Part shown: one piece after another, positions 1 through 12,500 of the stretch
Layout of the letters: each line of letters starts with the position of its first letter
Numbering within the stretch: the first letter of the stretch is position 1
Assembly: GCA_949130495.1 (NCBI GenBank)
Contig: OX422211.1
Coordinates: 539,092,872-539,156,871 of the forward strand
Reading direction: 5' to 3'
DNA from: Sambucus nigra
Lineage: Eukaryota; Streptophyta; Magnoliopsida; Dipsacales; Adoxaceae
Length of the DNA stretch: 64,000 bases
The notes under the pieces: model-generated
Databases searched by the model: none
What the model was told of the DNA's origin: nothing
The model's input: the letters and a program-made list of their open reading frames with translations, nothing else
Position numbers and translations under genes: made by a program

Positions 1-711
1 ATGTTTTCAATAACAAAACATAAAATCAACAAACTGAAAAATATATCAGTTATTTCAAACAATGAATAAATATAATTGAAACCATGAACAACAGTATTGG
101 CTCATCGCACAAGTTGTTTCAAACCATGAACCACATTTCAGTTCAATTCACTTATTTCAAACCATGAACAACAGTTCAGTTGAAGTGTATTTTGTTTTTC
201 TGTTTCAAACATCGCACAAGTGTATTTTTTTATTTTCTTTTCATTTAAAAAAAAATAAATCGTTGAATTAATGTTCCATTTTTTCTCTGGATTTGCGTTT
301 AAATTAAACAACAAATCATTGAAGTACAGAAAAAAACAACATACCGTTAGATCTATAGTCGTAGGCATACCGTTGGATCTTTAATCATTGGAGTTCCATT
401 GTTGCATCAGATCTGTGTATGTGGTGTGCCGGATTTGTGTGTGTTGCGCCGGATCTGATGCAAGTTCCATTTTTGTGTTGAGGTGCGGATTTGTGTGTGT
501 GTGTTGCGCCGGATCCGGGGTAAATGGAGAGGAAAAAGTGAGAGAATGGGATTTGAGCCGGTGTTCTCTATGTGTAAAGGAACATGAGATGATGAGAGAG
601 AAAAGTGAGAAGTGAAATCAATGAGGGGGTGTGCGGCAGTGTTTAGTTATTTAACTCTAAGCAAAATGATATATTTATATAAAATTAATATATATTATAT
701 AATATTAAATT
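1..711. other. Unassigned AT-rich DNA (inside PGRL1 intron 7)
   Basis: No gene is recognisable. There are three imperfect copies of TTTCAAACCATGAAC-like words near 78-170, and repeated TGTGTTGCGCCGGATC words at about 440-520. On the gene model this is intron 7 of PGRL1. Confidence 0.5.
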
Positions 712-883
712 AAACGGTCCGGTCCGGTCGTAAGACCGAATTTAAAATAAATATTTTGGACCGAACCGAATTTTTCGGGTCTCTTAATTTAGGACCGAAT
801 TATAAAAAAGCCTATATATGTGGGTCCGGTTCGGTTCGGTCCAATCGGATCAATCGGGTCGGTCTGTTTTTTGTCCACCCCTA
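712..883. mobile_element. hAT-like element end, truncated
   Basis: CGGTCC/GGTTCGGTCC-rich sequence ends in TTTTTTGTCCACCCCTA, the mirror of the TAGGGGTG-type termini seen in the complete hAT copies at 23 and 39 kb. No matching left terminus or 8-bp duplication is visible. It abuts the broken copia integrase. Confidence 0.4.
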
Positions 884-888
884 AAGAT

Positions 889-2325
889 GAGGGAATTATC
901 AGATATTTTACCGTACGAAGAACGCCACAACAAAATGGAGTTGCAGAACGTATGAATCGTACTTTGGTGGAGAAAGTTCGGTGTATGTGCATGCTGGATT
1001 AGGAAAGGCATTCTGGGGTGAAGCAGTGAATTATGCTTCTCACCTCATCAATAGACTTCCTACAGCCGCAATTAGTGGGAAGACTCCTATGGAGGTATGG
1101 TTTGGTAAATCTGCTACAGATTATGATTGGTTACATGTTTTTGGTTGTCCTGCTTATTATCATGTGACTGAATCAAAGTCAGATCCTAGAGCCAAGAAAG
1201 CTGTATTCTTGGACTTTAGTGCTGGCGTAAAAGCGTATAGACTCTGGTGCTCCGAATCAAAGAAAATTGTTGTGAGCAGAGATGTTACTTTTGACGAGTC
1301 TGTAATGTTGAAACCGATAGTTTCGGAGAAAGAGAACGTGAATCCAAGTTCTTTACAACAGGTGGAGCTTGATATTCCAGTAAGGACTGTTCAGACAATC
1401 AATTTTCCTGATGTGGAATCTAATGATGAGGACGAAATCTCAATTGAGGTGGAGGTTCCAACACCAGCACCAGCACTGGTGATCAATCAGCAGCCTTACT
1501 CTATTGCCACTGGCAGACCTAAAAGGGATACTCAAAAACCTGCTCGATTAACAGACATGGTGACCTATGCACTTCCGGTGACCGATCATGATGTCCCGTG
1601 CACTTACAGAGAAGCCGTACAGAATACAGACAGTGTCAAGTGGAAGAAGGCGATGGATGAAGAAATGGCATCACTTCACAAGAATCAGACTTGGAAGTTG
1701 GTTCAGTTTCCAAAGGGTAAGAAAGCTATCGGCTGCAAGTGATCTATGCTAAAAAGGAAGGTATTCCTGGCAAAGACAACATTAGATACAAGGCCAAACT
1801 AGTGGTGAAAGGCTATGCTCAAAAGGAAGGAATCGACTACAACGAGGTTTTCTCACCTGTTGTTAAGCATTCGTCCATTCGGATATTATTGTCTTTGGTA
1901 GTAAAGTTTGATCTCGAGTTAGCTCAACTCGATGTGAAAATTGCATTCCTCCATGGTGACTTACAGGAGGAAATTTACATGTCTCAACCAGATGGTTTGA
2001 AAACTCCTGGATGCGAGAACTGGGCTTGCAAGTTGAGCAAGTCGTTGTATGGTTTGAAGCAGTCACCACGACGGGGTACAAGCGATTTGACCGTTTTACG
2101 ATGGATCACAAGTACACGCGCAGTCAGTTTGATCATTTCGTCTACTTTCGTAAGCTCCAAGATGGGAATTTTGTTTATTTGCTCTTATATGTGGATGATA
2201 TGCTGATTGCATCTAAGAGTAAGGTGGAGATCGACAGGCTGAAGATTCAGTTGAGTTCAGAGTTCGAGATGAAGGATCTTGGAGAGGCCAAAAAAATTCT
2301 TGGGATGGAGATCAAGCGAGACAGA
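889..2325 (+). pseudogene. Ty1/copia pol fragment: integrase and reverse transcriptase
   Basis: The reading starts in the integrase core (TPQQNGVAERMNRT), continues through AFWGEAVNYASHLINRLP and the VFGCPAYYHV block, and enters reverse transcriptase ([35 protein letters not shown]). At least three single-base frameshifts are visible, near 980, 1740 and 2075, so it is dead. gag, protease and the start of integrase are missing. The RT is cut at GMEIKRDR by a solo LTR at 2326 and resumes at 5185. The motifs and the LTR following RNase H fit a Tork-type copia element. Confidence 0.9.
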
Positions 2326-5184
2326 TGTAACAACCCTCACTTTTGAGAGCCTATTTTATATTTATTTACTATGTTTAGTAATTAATTATAAAATGATGGA
2401 TGTTGAGTAAATATTAATTTTATATGGAAAAGGTTAATATTTACTGAGATGTTGTATGATTACCTGATGAGTAGGTAAAAATATCCATGTGGTGATTTGT
2501 AGTGTCATAAGAATTAAAAGGACATTTTGGTTTAATTTGAAACCGGAACTTAAAATGAGTTATAAAATTTCCAAATGATAATTTGGATAGTGCAGTTAGT
2601 CCCGGTAGGTGCGAGACAGTCAAAATAAGTGTCATATTGTATTTTGGCATTTCGGGGACTTTTGACTGGTTATAGCTTAAATGGGTAGTCGCGTATCATT
2701 TTACCGCGTATTAACCATTTAAGTTGGGCTTTTTAGACTTAAGCCACGTTTGAGTCCCCTATCCTATTTCTATTCTTCCATTACACACAATTGAGCCTTA
2801 GAGAGAAAGAGAGAGGAAGAGAACTTTGGGAGAAATTGAGAGATTTGGAGATTCAAGCTTGGATCATTGCTTTCACCAAATCAAATCTGCATTTGCATGA
2901 TCAAGGCAAGTAATCTACTTGCTATTATGTGATTTAAGGAGAATAATTAGTTTTGATAGTTATTGAATTGTTATGGTGTATCATTTTAGGGTTTTGTTGG
3001 ATTTTTGGGTATTAACCCTTATAAATTGATTTGGATGATAATTATTACAAATGATGGTAGTTAGGTGTATTTATGGAGTTTTAGTTCCATTATATGAGCT
3101 TGGTTTGGTTGGTTTTGGGTTTGGTAGAAATTTGGAGTTTAGAACTCCATAGCCAAAACTTTGAAAATTTGCAGAATCGAATCGATTGCCGAATCAATTC
3201 GCCTTGAGGCAGTTCCCAGGTTCGAGTCGACCGAATCGATTCGGTTTGACCGAATCGATTCGGCATTTATGCAGAATCCCCATTTTTCTGGCCGAATCGA
3301 TTCGGAGACCCTGCAATTTTTCTTTTGTTTTCTTTTCAAATTCTGATCTTTTTCCTCAGGCTTAGGATCTAGGAACCTTCTTGAAAGAAGTAAACTTAGA
3401 GTCCTAGAGTATTAGTTGAGTTTGGTCGCTACCCTAGACTAGAAATGGGTTCATCTGGGGTTTATTCCGGGGAGGTTTAAAGTAATGTTAAGGCATTACT
3501 TCTTTTATTAAAATTTTTAGAAGTTAGGAAGTTAAATGCCCTAACTTGGAGACTTATGGTCTTATCAAAGTTATATGAACTTTGGGGATTTGTAGGATCA
3601 TAATGATCATTTGGAGATTTAGTTGGGACTTGAAATTGAGGAATATTAATGATAATATTCGATGGGAATTAGGTTCGCATAAAATGAACCCAAATGGTTT
3701 AAAGATGATAGGTTCCACTAAAATGAACCCAAGCTATGTTAATGATGATTGGTTCAAATAAAATGAACCCGGTTGTTTAATTATGATAGGTTCGAATAAA
3801 AAGAACCAAACACATGGATATTGGAAATGGAATTTGGTAATGATAAATTGAAATGTAAATGAGATAAAATATGGTAAATGTTAATTTACTTAAACACACC
3901 TCTCTAAATGACATCATAAGGGAAGTTCGCGCGCTTGGTGATGCCCCCTGGCTAATGAATGCAGGGAGGATATAGTCCTACTAGGCCATATGCGGGGGTT
4001 TTTATATGTTTTTCTGCGCTGGTTAGGGGGTTCCGGGTGTGGTCCTGACTTTCCCGCAGGCATATGGCCGCTTCCCGACGTATCGATAGGTGCCCAGGTT
4101 GTCTTGTATAGATAGGCCCTGGAAGATGATGGTCATTTAGGGGGGCGCCCAGTGGGGAAACTCGGAGGGGCGGTCTTAGAATCGTTATATGTATAAGAAT
4201 ATAACTTTTCTGCATCAAGTGGGACTTGATGGTTATATGCCATAAAGAGCATGGATATGTGCCATAAAGAGCACGGGATTGAGATTAATGTGCCATAAAG
4301 AGCACTTGGTATAAATGGTATTCCTATTAAGGAATGGAAAGATGAAATGGTAAGATAATTAACTATGGAAGTTAATAGATGGTTTTATTCCTATTAAGGA
4401 ATATAAAAGATAATGAAAATTTGATAAATGAGGAAAGGTTTTAAATTTAAGTTATTTACTTTTCTTTCTTTTATGTAAATGACATTTCATTTCATAATTA
4501 GTTAAATTGTCTTAAATTGTAATGTAGATAACATGTCATTGTCATATTATCATCCTTATCATTTATGCATAACTGTTCATATCTATCATGCTTTTTATTT
4601 CTTCTGGTAATCATATAGAACCCGGCCCTGACCGGTTTACTTTCCTGGTTGTATATATCATTGTATCCGCTCAGGTGCTCCCCCGCAAGGACGCCCGTTT
4701 TGATGTTCCCATTCTTTTGCTTTCGACGAGCTGTAAGATTTTGCGGGTTATTACAGGATGTTGTATTAAACGCTTTCATCTTTGTGTTCTAGATATGATC
4801 GGGTCTTATACTCGGGCGTGTGGCCCAAACGTTTGTATTTGATTAATGAATGTATTATGTAAGATATTTAAATTGTTGTACTTCGTTGTATGTTGCTGTG
4901 GATCGACAGCCTATTCGGTCCTTTTGTATACATTCGTCTTAGTTGTATTATATATATTCTTGTGGAATTCCACTTGCTTATCATATGGGGTTGTTTTAAT
5001 TTAAATTTCTTAACTGCATTTTAAAATTTTACACTTTTTGGCAACCCGTCTTCTGATTTATTGGGTGGTTTTCCCGTATACTCAGTTTAGTTTTGTTGAT
5101 GCTGAGAATGATATCCATCCATGATTCCTGTTACGGTTGAGTATCGGGATGGCCACCCCTTATCTCGGATCGCGGGTTGTCACA
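2326..5184. mobile_element. Solo LTR (2859 bp, Tekay/Del-like) inserted in copia RT
   Basis: It begins TGTAACAACCC and ends GGGTTGTCACA, inverted termini matching at 10 of 11 bases. It is flanked by a perfect 5-bp duplication ACAGA (2321-2325 and 5185-5189), and the copia RT reads through the two flanks when it is removed. No gag, pol, PBS or PPT lies inside, so it is a single LTR left by recombination. Length and the TGTAACA start resemble the long LTRs of Tekay/Del chromoviruses. It contains three CCGAATCGATTCGG palindromes. Confidence 0.88.
3231..3305. repeat. Three copies of a 14-bp palindrome in the solo LTR
   Basis: CCGAATCGATTCGG occurs exactly at 3231-3244, 3250-3263 and 3292-3305, with related degraded copies from 3175. 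Each copy is its own reverse complement. Confidence 0.9.
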
Positions 5185-6036
5185 ACAGAGTAAAAGGCAC
5201 AGTCAGTTTGACACAGACTCAGTATTTGAAGAAAGTTACTTTAAAGGTTTGGCATCGATAACAAGTCTAAACTTGTAAGTACTCCATTGGCTCCACATTT
5301 TAAGCTGAGTGCGCTGATGTCATCAGATACAGATGATGAGAAGAAGCAGATGGATCATGTTCCATATGCAAATGCAGTCGGTGCCTTAATATATGCCATG
5401 GTGTGTACCAGACCAGACATTTCACACGCAGTCAGCATAGTGAGTCCTTACATGCACAATCCAGGGAAAGGACACTGGCAGGCAGTGAAGTGGATACTAC
5501 GGTACATTCAAGGTACTGTGGATGTCGGTTTGACGTTTGAGAGGGACACGATAGTTGGTAAGCATCTAGTCGGATATGTGGATTCTGATTATGCTGGAGA
5601 TCTAGACAAGCGTAGATCTACTACTGGTTATGTGTTCACTATAGAAGGAGGGCCAGTGAGTTGGAGATCAACTTTACAGTCGACAGTGGCTTTGTCTATA
5701 ACAAAGGCAGAGTATATGGCTATAACAGAAGCTTTTAAGGAAGCCATTTGGCTTCATGGTTTGATTGATGACTTGGGTATTGTTCAGGAAAACGTGGAGC
5801 GTTTCTGTGATAGTCAGTGCCATATGTTTGGCAAAGAACCAGGTTCAGGATTCTCGCACCAAGCATATTGATGTCCGCTTTCACTTCATTCGGAAAATTA
5901 TAGATGAAGGGGATATTTTACTCCAGAAAATCGGGACTGCAAATAATCCTGCAGATATGCTGACAAAGGTGGTAACATGGATCAAGTTCCAACACTGTTT
6001 GGACTTGATCAACATCTCTCGAGCTCGTGGCGCCTA
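5185..6036 (+). pseudogene. Ty1/copia pol fragment: RT end and RNase H
   Basis: After the solo LTR the same copia pol continues: VKGTVSLTQTQYLKKV, HVPYANAVGALIYAMVCTRP, then RNase H with VGYVDSDYAGDLDKRRSTTG and STVALSITKAEYMAI. The usual Glu of this last motif (TEAEYMA) reads Lys. A frameshift near 5815 breaks the last part (LAKNQVQDSRTKHIDVRFHF) and the frame closes with NPADMLTK and a stop near 6036. It is the 3' half of the element that starts at 889. Confidence 0.9.
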
Positions 6037-6087
6037 AGTGCGCTTGTGGGGCAGCGTTAATTGGTGGACTCTTGCCAAGGTGGAGAT

Positions 6088-6500
6088 TGTTGGTTTGTGT
6101 GACAAGACTCCACCATTTGGTGGAGTAATTGGTTAGTGACTAGACTCTCACCATTTTGGTGGTGGAGTATTTTGCTCCACAAGAAGTGCTCTAAGTGGAG
6201 AATCATCAAAGCCATTTTATGTGGCCATTATTCCTCTTACTCACCTATAAATAAACCATGTGTATTGAGAGAAAAACACACCAGCAAATAGGAGAGAAAC
6301 AAAGCATATGGAGAGTCTTGTTTGAGAGAGAATCAAGAGAGCAAGAGTGTATGTAATTCTCCATAATTCTCCACTTCTGATAATACAATTCCGCTGCCCC
6401 CGTGGACGTAGGCAAATTGCTGAACCACATAAATCTCTTGTTATTGTGTGTGATTGAGTGTGGGTTTGATTTCTGGATTGTTACTGGGCGGGGTGATCAG
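6088..6500 (+). repeat. Copia 3' LTR (right end approximate)
   Basis: A purine-rich tract GCCAAGGTGGAGAT runs directly into TGTTGG, the usual polypurine tract and LTR start of Tork-type copia elements. The U5-type words CCCCGTGGACGTAGGC and GAACCACATAAATCTC lie at 6398-6440. No 5' LTR exists in the window, so the right end (about 6500) and target duplication cannot be fixed. Confidence 0.75.
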
Positions 6501-7480
6501 GTGAAGAGTAAAAGGGAAGGGTGAGAGATGATCCTCAGATCCCACACAAGAGAATCAGAGAATGAATTACACAATTCAATGCACTTTGGTTCTATCCTGG
6601 GAGTTTTATTCTTCATCGTTTGTTTAAAATCAATTAAATACGGCATGATGCCTAACCCAATTGGTGTTTGGTACATTTCTGCTTAGTCTGTTTGTATACC
6701 CTAATTGATTGCTATATGCTACCAAGTGGAATGATATGGAGAATGCTGTTGCACATGTAATTTTTGGTGAATTGCTATAAAAAAAATTAAAAAAAAAAGT
6801 CGAAAGATATTATAAGAGTGTTTGTAAGGTTACTTCTAAATTTTATTTTGGGCACACAAGTTTAACCTATACGGTGTGTTTTTGTCAACATTTTATAATA
6901 ATTTTTTTCCTTCCAATTTATAGAATGTGTTTATAAATTTAGTCCTATTGTGTTTATTTGTAGACTAATAAATTATGTTATTGTACAATGCATATAGGTT
7001 GTTTATTTTGTACAATCATTCCTATATCACTTGATAAAATTATGCTACTAAGATTCATTTTTGACTTACTAATATTGATAATATGCATTAAGCTTAATTT
7101 TTTTGTTGTTGAATCACTTGATAAAAGTGCAAAAACACAAATAATAATAATGAAGGGAATAAGTATAATTTTGGAACCATCTAAATTTTAAAAGCATAAT
7201 AGTTTACAATATAATATTGCACTAAAATTTCCCACCACATAAAATGCATCTTTGTAGTATTTTCCATTGAACTTTCAATACAAATAACTCATTTATATTT
7301 TTTGTAAAATGTATCCATGTTATAATATTTTTTAACCATGTTGTTTATAATTTAAGTATGTAAAAACTCTTAAAGAATTTCAGTTTTTCCATTTATTGTT
7401 AATATCAGATATCAATGTATTAATATTTAATTTAAACAAATACATAACACATATACATTGTGATAACATTATATGTGTTA
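6501..7480. other. AT-rich stretch without genes (PGRL1 intron 7)
   Basis: Very AT-rich. It may be the body of a Helitron-like element whose 3' end is at 7522, but I could not find a TC start. Short frames here have no recognisable content. Confidence 0.4.
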
Positions 7481-7490
7481 ACAATTGTAA

Positions 7491-7522
7491 GACGCCAGCG
7501 CATCACGCGGGTTAACAACTAG
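7491..7522 (+). mobile_element. Helitron-like 3' terminus
   Basis: CCAGCG-CATCA-CGCGGG can fold as a 6-bp stem with one mismatch, followed seven bases later by CTAG then T. That is the hairpin plus CTRR end typical of plant Helitrons. No 5' end or Rep/helicase sequence is seen, so at most it is a non-autonomous copy or remnant. Confidence 0.45.
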
Positions 7523-7835
7523 TGTTATATGAAACAAGCTTCATCTCAGACAATTACATTTACTTCCTGATGTCTGCCTGTTCGGCAGTTAAAGTGTGCG
7601 CTCGGACACGCACACTTCTTGAAATTATAGGCCATTTGAAGTGAAGAGAGCAGAAGAGTAGCACATACAAAACAACAACTAGAATAGTGTTCACTCAGTT
7701 CATAACCATTATCAACTGATTAGAATGGAGGGAATATAAATATATTATAAGCTCAAGGGACTCCATGCACAAGCTGCCCTACTAGCTATAAAGACTGAAC
7801 TACCCCCTAAACTAATATAGAATATTCTTATAGTA

Positions 7836-8035
7836 TACTCCCTCCATCCCAAATTAAGAGTCTACTATTCTATTTTGGGTTGTCCCAAATTAAGAGTCCA
7901 CTTTCCCTTTATGGACATAATCAACAAATTGAATTCCATGATAGTGAGCAAGAGTTGATCTTGGTCATTGATTGAGTGTATCCTTAATTTATGCAAAAAA
8001 TGAACATGAACTCTTAATTTGGAACGTAGGGAGTA
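7836..8035. mobile_element. Stowaway MITE (Tc1/mariner)
   Basis: TACTCCCTCCATCCC at the left and ACGTAGGGAGTA at the right form terminal inverted repeats with TA at each end, and AATTAAGAGT words repeat inside. This is the standard plant Stowaway layout at about 200 bp. Confidence 0.85.
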
Positions 8036-8741
8036 TTCCTTATCCTATTATCATAATGACATTATCAAATAAAAGAAGAGTGTTGTTCAATTTATACCGG
8101 TGTATAGTAATAGAATTTTTACACACAGCAATAACGTTTTCTCAGGAACATAATTTAATAAACCAATCGTTAGATTTTATAATCATTTTACATTGATTGT
8201 GCACGTCACGAATTAAAATGATAGGAGATCAAGATGTGCCTCATCATGATTGTATGATTTAAACTAAAATTATATAGTTCACGAAATAAAGAAAAAATTG
8301 AGCATACAGATCGAATCCTCATCAATATCCAATTAACACGATATTTTGCTTGCATATTTTAGACAACACGAATGTCAAATCTAATGGTTTGTTTACTGAA
8401 TTATGTATCCAATAAAAATTCATTGAAGTGTGTAAAACTTCTCTTAGTTTAGAACTGTGTAAGTTGAACCCTCCTCATATAAATCAAATACAAATTATTT
8501 TGCTCTCCTTCTTGGACCCATTCCACACACCAATCATCATGCATATACATCACATTAGTCACAGAAAAATGAATTTGTTCCTTATTCAAATTTGAATTTT
8601 GCGGATTTTTATTGGAGTAAATATCAAATAAATGCCCATATATTGTTCCTTATTCAGATAACATTTTTATTTAACCGGAAAGACTTGCAAAAATGAAGGA
8701 TTTAACATGGATAGACTGTAGCTGAAATGAATATACATATA

Positions 8742-9062
8742 TATTTGCATGGTAATATTTACGCGTGTTTATGAATGCGTTAAAATGTAGAAAATTAAAC
8801 TAAACGTCATGTTCAAAGTGTTGTCCAGAATTAGTTTTTTTATGCTTTTAGCTGTTTTCCAAGATTAATGAGATCAATACTTTTACAATGTAAATTTTGA
8901 TTAATGTTTTAATGAAAAGTATAAATCATTAATCATACATTCTTAAACACGCGTAAATATTTATAATTTTGATTAATGTTTTAATGAAAAGTATAAATCA
9001 TTTATGTTTTAATTTGCATGGTAATATTTACGCGTGTTTATGAACGCAATCATGCATTCTTT
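8742..9062. repeat. Local direct and inverted repeats with ACGCGT cores
   Basis: GCATGGTAATATTTACGCGT occurs near 8747 and again near 9018, with an inverted partner (ACACGCGTAAATATT) near 8947. GATTAATGTTTTAATGAAAA occurs at 8899 and 8971, a 72-bp period. The block looks like a small rearranged MITE or tandem array; I cannot assign a family. Confidence 0.6.
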
Positions 9063-9499
9063 TAACAGATTTAAAATATTTTATTGAATCTCAAAAAGAT
9101 TTCCAAATTCAGAATAATCTATATGTATTCGGATATTATACAAATACAAATATGCATAGTGTACTTGTTTTCCAGGTATGGACAGGGACAGACACAGTTT
9201 GGATAGTTCAATTCTAAATGGATGATAGTATAGTATCCGCTATGTATACACCCGTAGCCACAACAACATATGATTCGGGCATCATCTAGCCAATTAATGA
9301 TACCAAGAATGGAACTGACGGAAATTTGTCAAGTTTTGAAAGAAAATGATGCATTCTCTTTTCAAATTAGCACCAGTTTTCAAATATCTCAAAAATAAAT
9401 AGCACCAACCAGAAAGTTAGCACCAACAAGAATTTCAGATTTCGACCCTCTTGAACGTGGAATGGTAACAGAAGAACAAGAGAGAAGTAAACTATTTAC

Positions 9500-9551
9500 C
9501 TCCAATAGGTATGTGATTTGAAATCCAGTCAAGTCATCCAGGAAGAAAAAT
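9500..9551 (-). CDS. PGRL1: PGRL1 exon 7 (last exon in window)
   Basis: One base plus 17 codons, [17 protein letters not shown], acceptor GACAG/A and donor GAG/GTAAAT. It finishes the first membrane helix and the stroma/lumen turn. The family continues LPEPFSFIFTWF; I looked for that on the minus strand down to base 1 and did not find it, so the next exon lies outside the window. Confidence 0.88.
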
Positions 9552-12500
9552 CTGTCAAAACAACAAATTATACATATAATATCAGCCTGTTAGTTAGGAT
9601 GCTTTAGGAAACTAAAACCAGTTTTAAATCATATCAGGACGAATCATAGATGTTTAACTAAAATTAGCAAGCTGCCAGAAATTTTGGAAGAAGTAAAATA
9701 TATTTCTCATTTTTAAGGTTGTATGAAACAAAGTCTTCCACAGAACTACTAATTGACATGTGGTTTTAATGTTCTATGAATGCATCAATACAAAGAAAAA
9801 TGTCAAGTATTTGTGTTATAAAATACTGCTGCATACTCATGCCTACGGCACTATTTGTCTCAAGTATAATAATTGTGCCTACACTATGATCCAAGTTCAC
9901 AATGGACCAACTAATTGTTCCTACTTGCCATGGTACTGGAGGTTCACATCTGTTTTGCGCTAGTCGCCTCAGAGATACCCCAGCCCTCCAAGCCCTTCTG
10001 CAGGACGTTTATACCCCACCCTACTTGCAGTCACCACCTCTGTCACATCTAGCAAACCATGGATTTTTTCCTCAAAGCTTCCCTACCAAACCTTCCCCAT
10101 TACCAGAAGGCCCCGCCCAGGGCGCTCCAGCAGCAGGTAACTGAGCTTTGCGAGCAGGATGGAGGATTTGTGTTGTACTGCCTTGTTGACAGCAAACGCC
10201 GGAAGATGTACAGACAGTCATCCGTGAAAAACCTATTCAAGGTCAAGTACAGATTTCCAACTCCACGACGCAAGGATATGCTCAATCAATGCAACTGGGC
10301 TAAAACAAATTCTCCAAATCGGATCTCAAGAGCGGGTATCATCGGATACGGATGATACCAGGGAACAAGTGGAAGGCCTCTCCATAACAAAGGACTGAAT
10401 ACACCTTCGACATTCCTGAGGATCATGACCCAACTTCACCCTTTATTAGGGGAAGTTTGTCGTTGTGTATTTCAGTGACATCTTTATTTGTAGTTATTTA
10501 GATGAGGAGCATTTAGCACAGTTGAGCAGGTCCTCACCGTGTTGCAGGAGAAGCATTTGCCCCTGCACCATAGGATGTGTTCATTTATGGTCCCTCACAT
10601 TACATTCTTAGGATATGTAATTTCCGGAGATGAAGTTTGAGTTGATGACTCGAAGGTACAAACTTGATGTTTTCGGTGGACCGAAGAAGCAGAGACAACA
10701 TTTTAGCAGATTAAGGCCATGATGGAGACAACCCCCGTCTTAGCCCTCCCCAACTTCTCTAAAGCTTTTAGAGCTTTCTTGCGACCTGGAGCAAGAATAC
10801 GAGGCCCATGTATCAGGGCCAAACCTTAATAATTCTAACTATGACTTGAGGTTTTACGCGGTTGTTCAATCCGTGCAACATTGGTAGGAGTATTTGTTTC
10901 ATAAGGAATTCGTGGTAAGTCTCACCACGAGACAATATGTTACTTAAGGGGCCATAAGCCAGTTGACACGCTAAATACACCAACTACATGCAACAGTTCA
11001 CCTCAGTATAAGTCTGGGAAAGAGAACCGCATTGATGATGCAATCAATCGTTGCAGTCATGCTCTTTGTCTTCACAAGGACAGCAATTTGGTTTTGATAA
11101 GATATGGGATATTATCCCATTGATTCTCTCTTCATCCCTCCTAAGACGAGCGTTGTCTCATGGGTATCTTTTATAGAACGGGTTCCTCTTCCGTGGTACA
11201 GCCCTGTGCATTCAAGTCTCATCCCTATGTGCAAAGATCATTGTAGAGGTTCATGTCCAGAGTCTTGATGGGCATATGAGGGTCGCGTGCACACTAGCTT
11301 CCCTCTGTGATTGTTTTTTACCATTCGTTGTGTTAAATCTATCAGACAATGATGGGGCAGCACTCCAAACTAGACTATACATGCCTCTGACTGGTACCCG
11401 ATTGACCGTGGCGGGATGTTTCAATGAATTTTATTGTTGGGTTACCACGGATCACAACTCCTTGCAATCATACCTTTTACTCCTCCCATTGTTGCCACAC
11501 ACGTTCGTCTTCATGCTATGCCTAGGAATATTACATTGGCCGCAATGTCCGATTTAATGACCACTTTTCGTGAACTATGTGCCGCCTCTTTCGATGCAAC
11601 CTCCATTTCTAGACTACCCTCCACTCCCAAACGCACGCAACCTCCAGTTTTCAACTACTTTCCATTTCCATCCGGAGTTATAAATATTTTACTGATCAAA
11701 AAGGTTGTAAGGACGGACTTCTCTACATTCAGCCACACTACAGTGACCCCTGAAGAAGCGATCTTCTTCAAGTTGTGGGTCGAAATCCAACAGCCAATTT
11801 CTGGCTCTGAATAACCAGCCAGCAATAAGCTCAATTATTCCATAACGTAATGGACGGGATTGCGCGCAAGCACGCACAGTTAAAGCAGATGGAGATTCTT
11901 GGACAGGGAAAAGAGGCACTCAACATCTATTAAACAAAACAAAGAAAAAAAATCATACAATACCCTCGGGAGAAAGACGTTCTGATACCCATGAATGCTG
12001 ACCTTGAGGACGTGTACAAGAAAGTCTTTGCCGATTCCTATCAACATGGTTAGTAGTGGCAAATGGGCGGTTATGGACGATTATGGACGGGTTAAAAATG
12101 GATACGGATAAATTTTTTAAACAATTATATACGGATAAATATGGTATAATAATTTTGAAAAAAAATATGCAAGTAAGTACTTAACTAAAAAAAATCTTTA
12201 AACTCTTTAGTAATTTGAGTTTTATTTTTGAGAGGTTTCAAAACCATTTTGACCCGCTAATAACCCGCCAACAAACTGTCTTATTGGATCGTTCAAACCA
12301 TTTTGACCCACAAACACAATTAATGGGCCCCAAACACATTATTTTGGGTGAGTTATGAACGGTTTCATCCTCAAGATCCCATATTGCCGGGGCTAAACAT
12401 GGTGCACCTCTTAGTAGAGGGCGTGCAAAGGCCGTGTAGAGTTTAACAGAATGAGTAGTGATCAACTGATAGACATTTTGATTGAGGAAGCCCGCTTTGA

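Noticed and set aside
6245..9499. Search for PGRL1 C-terminal exons (LPEPFSFIFTWF, GPCPNCG, SGGTTN-type coding) on the minus strand
   Set aside because: Nothing matching in either this stretch or 1-900; the exons must lie beyond the left edge.
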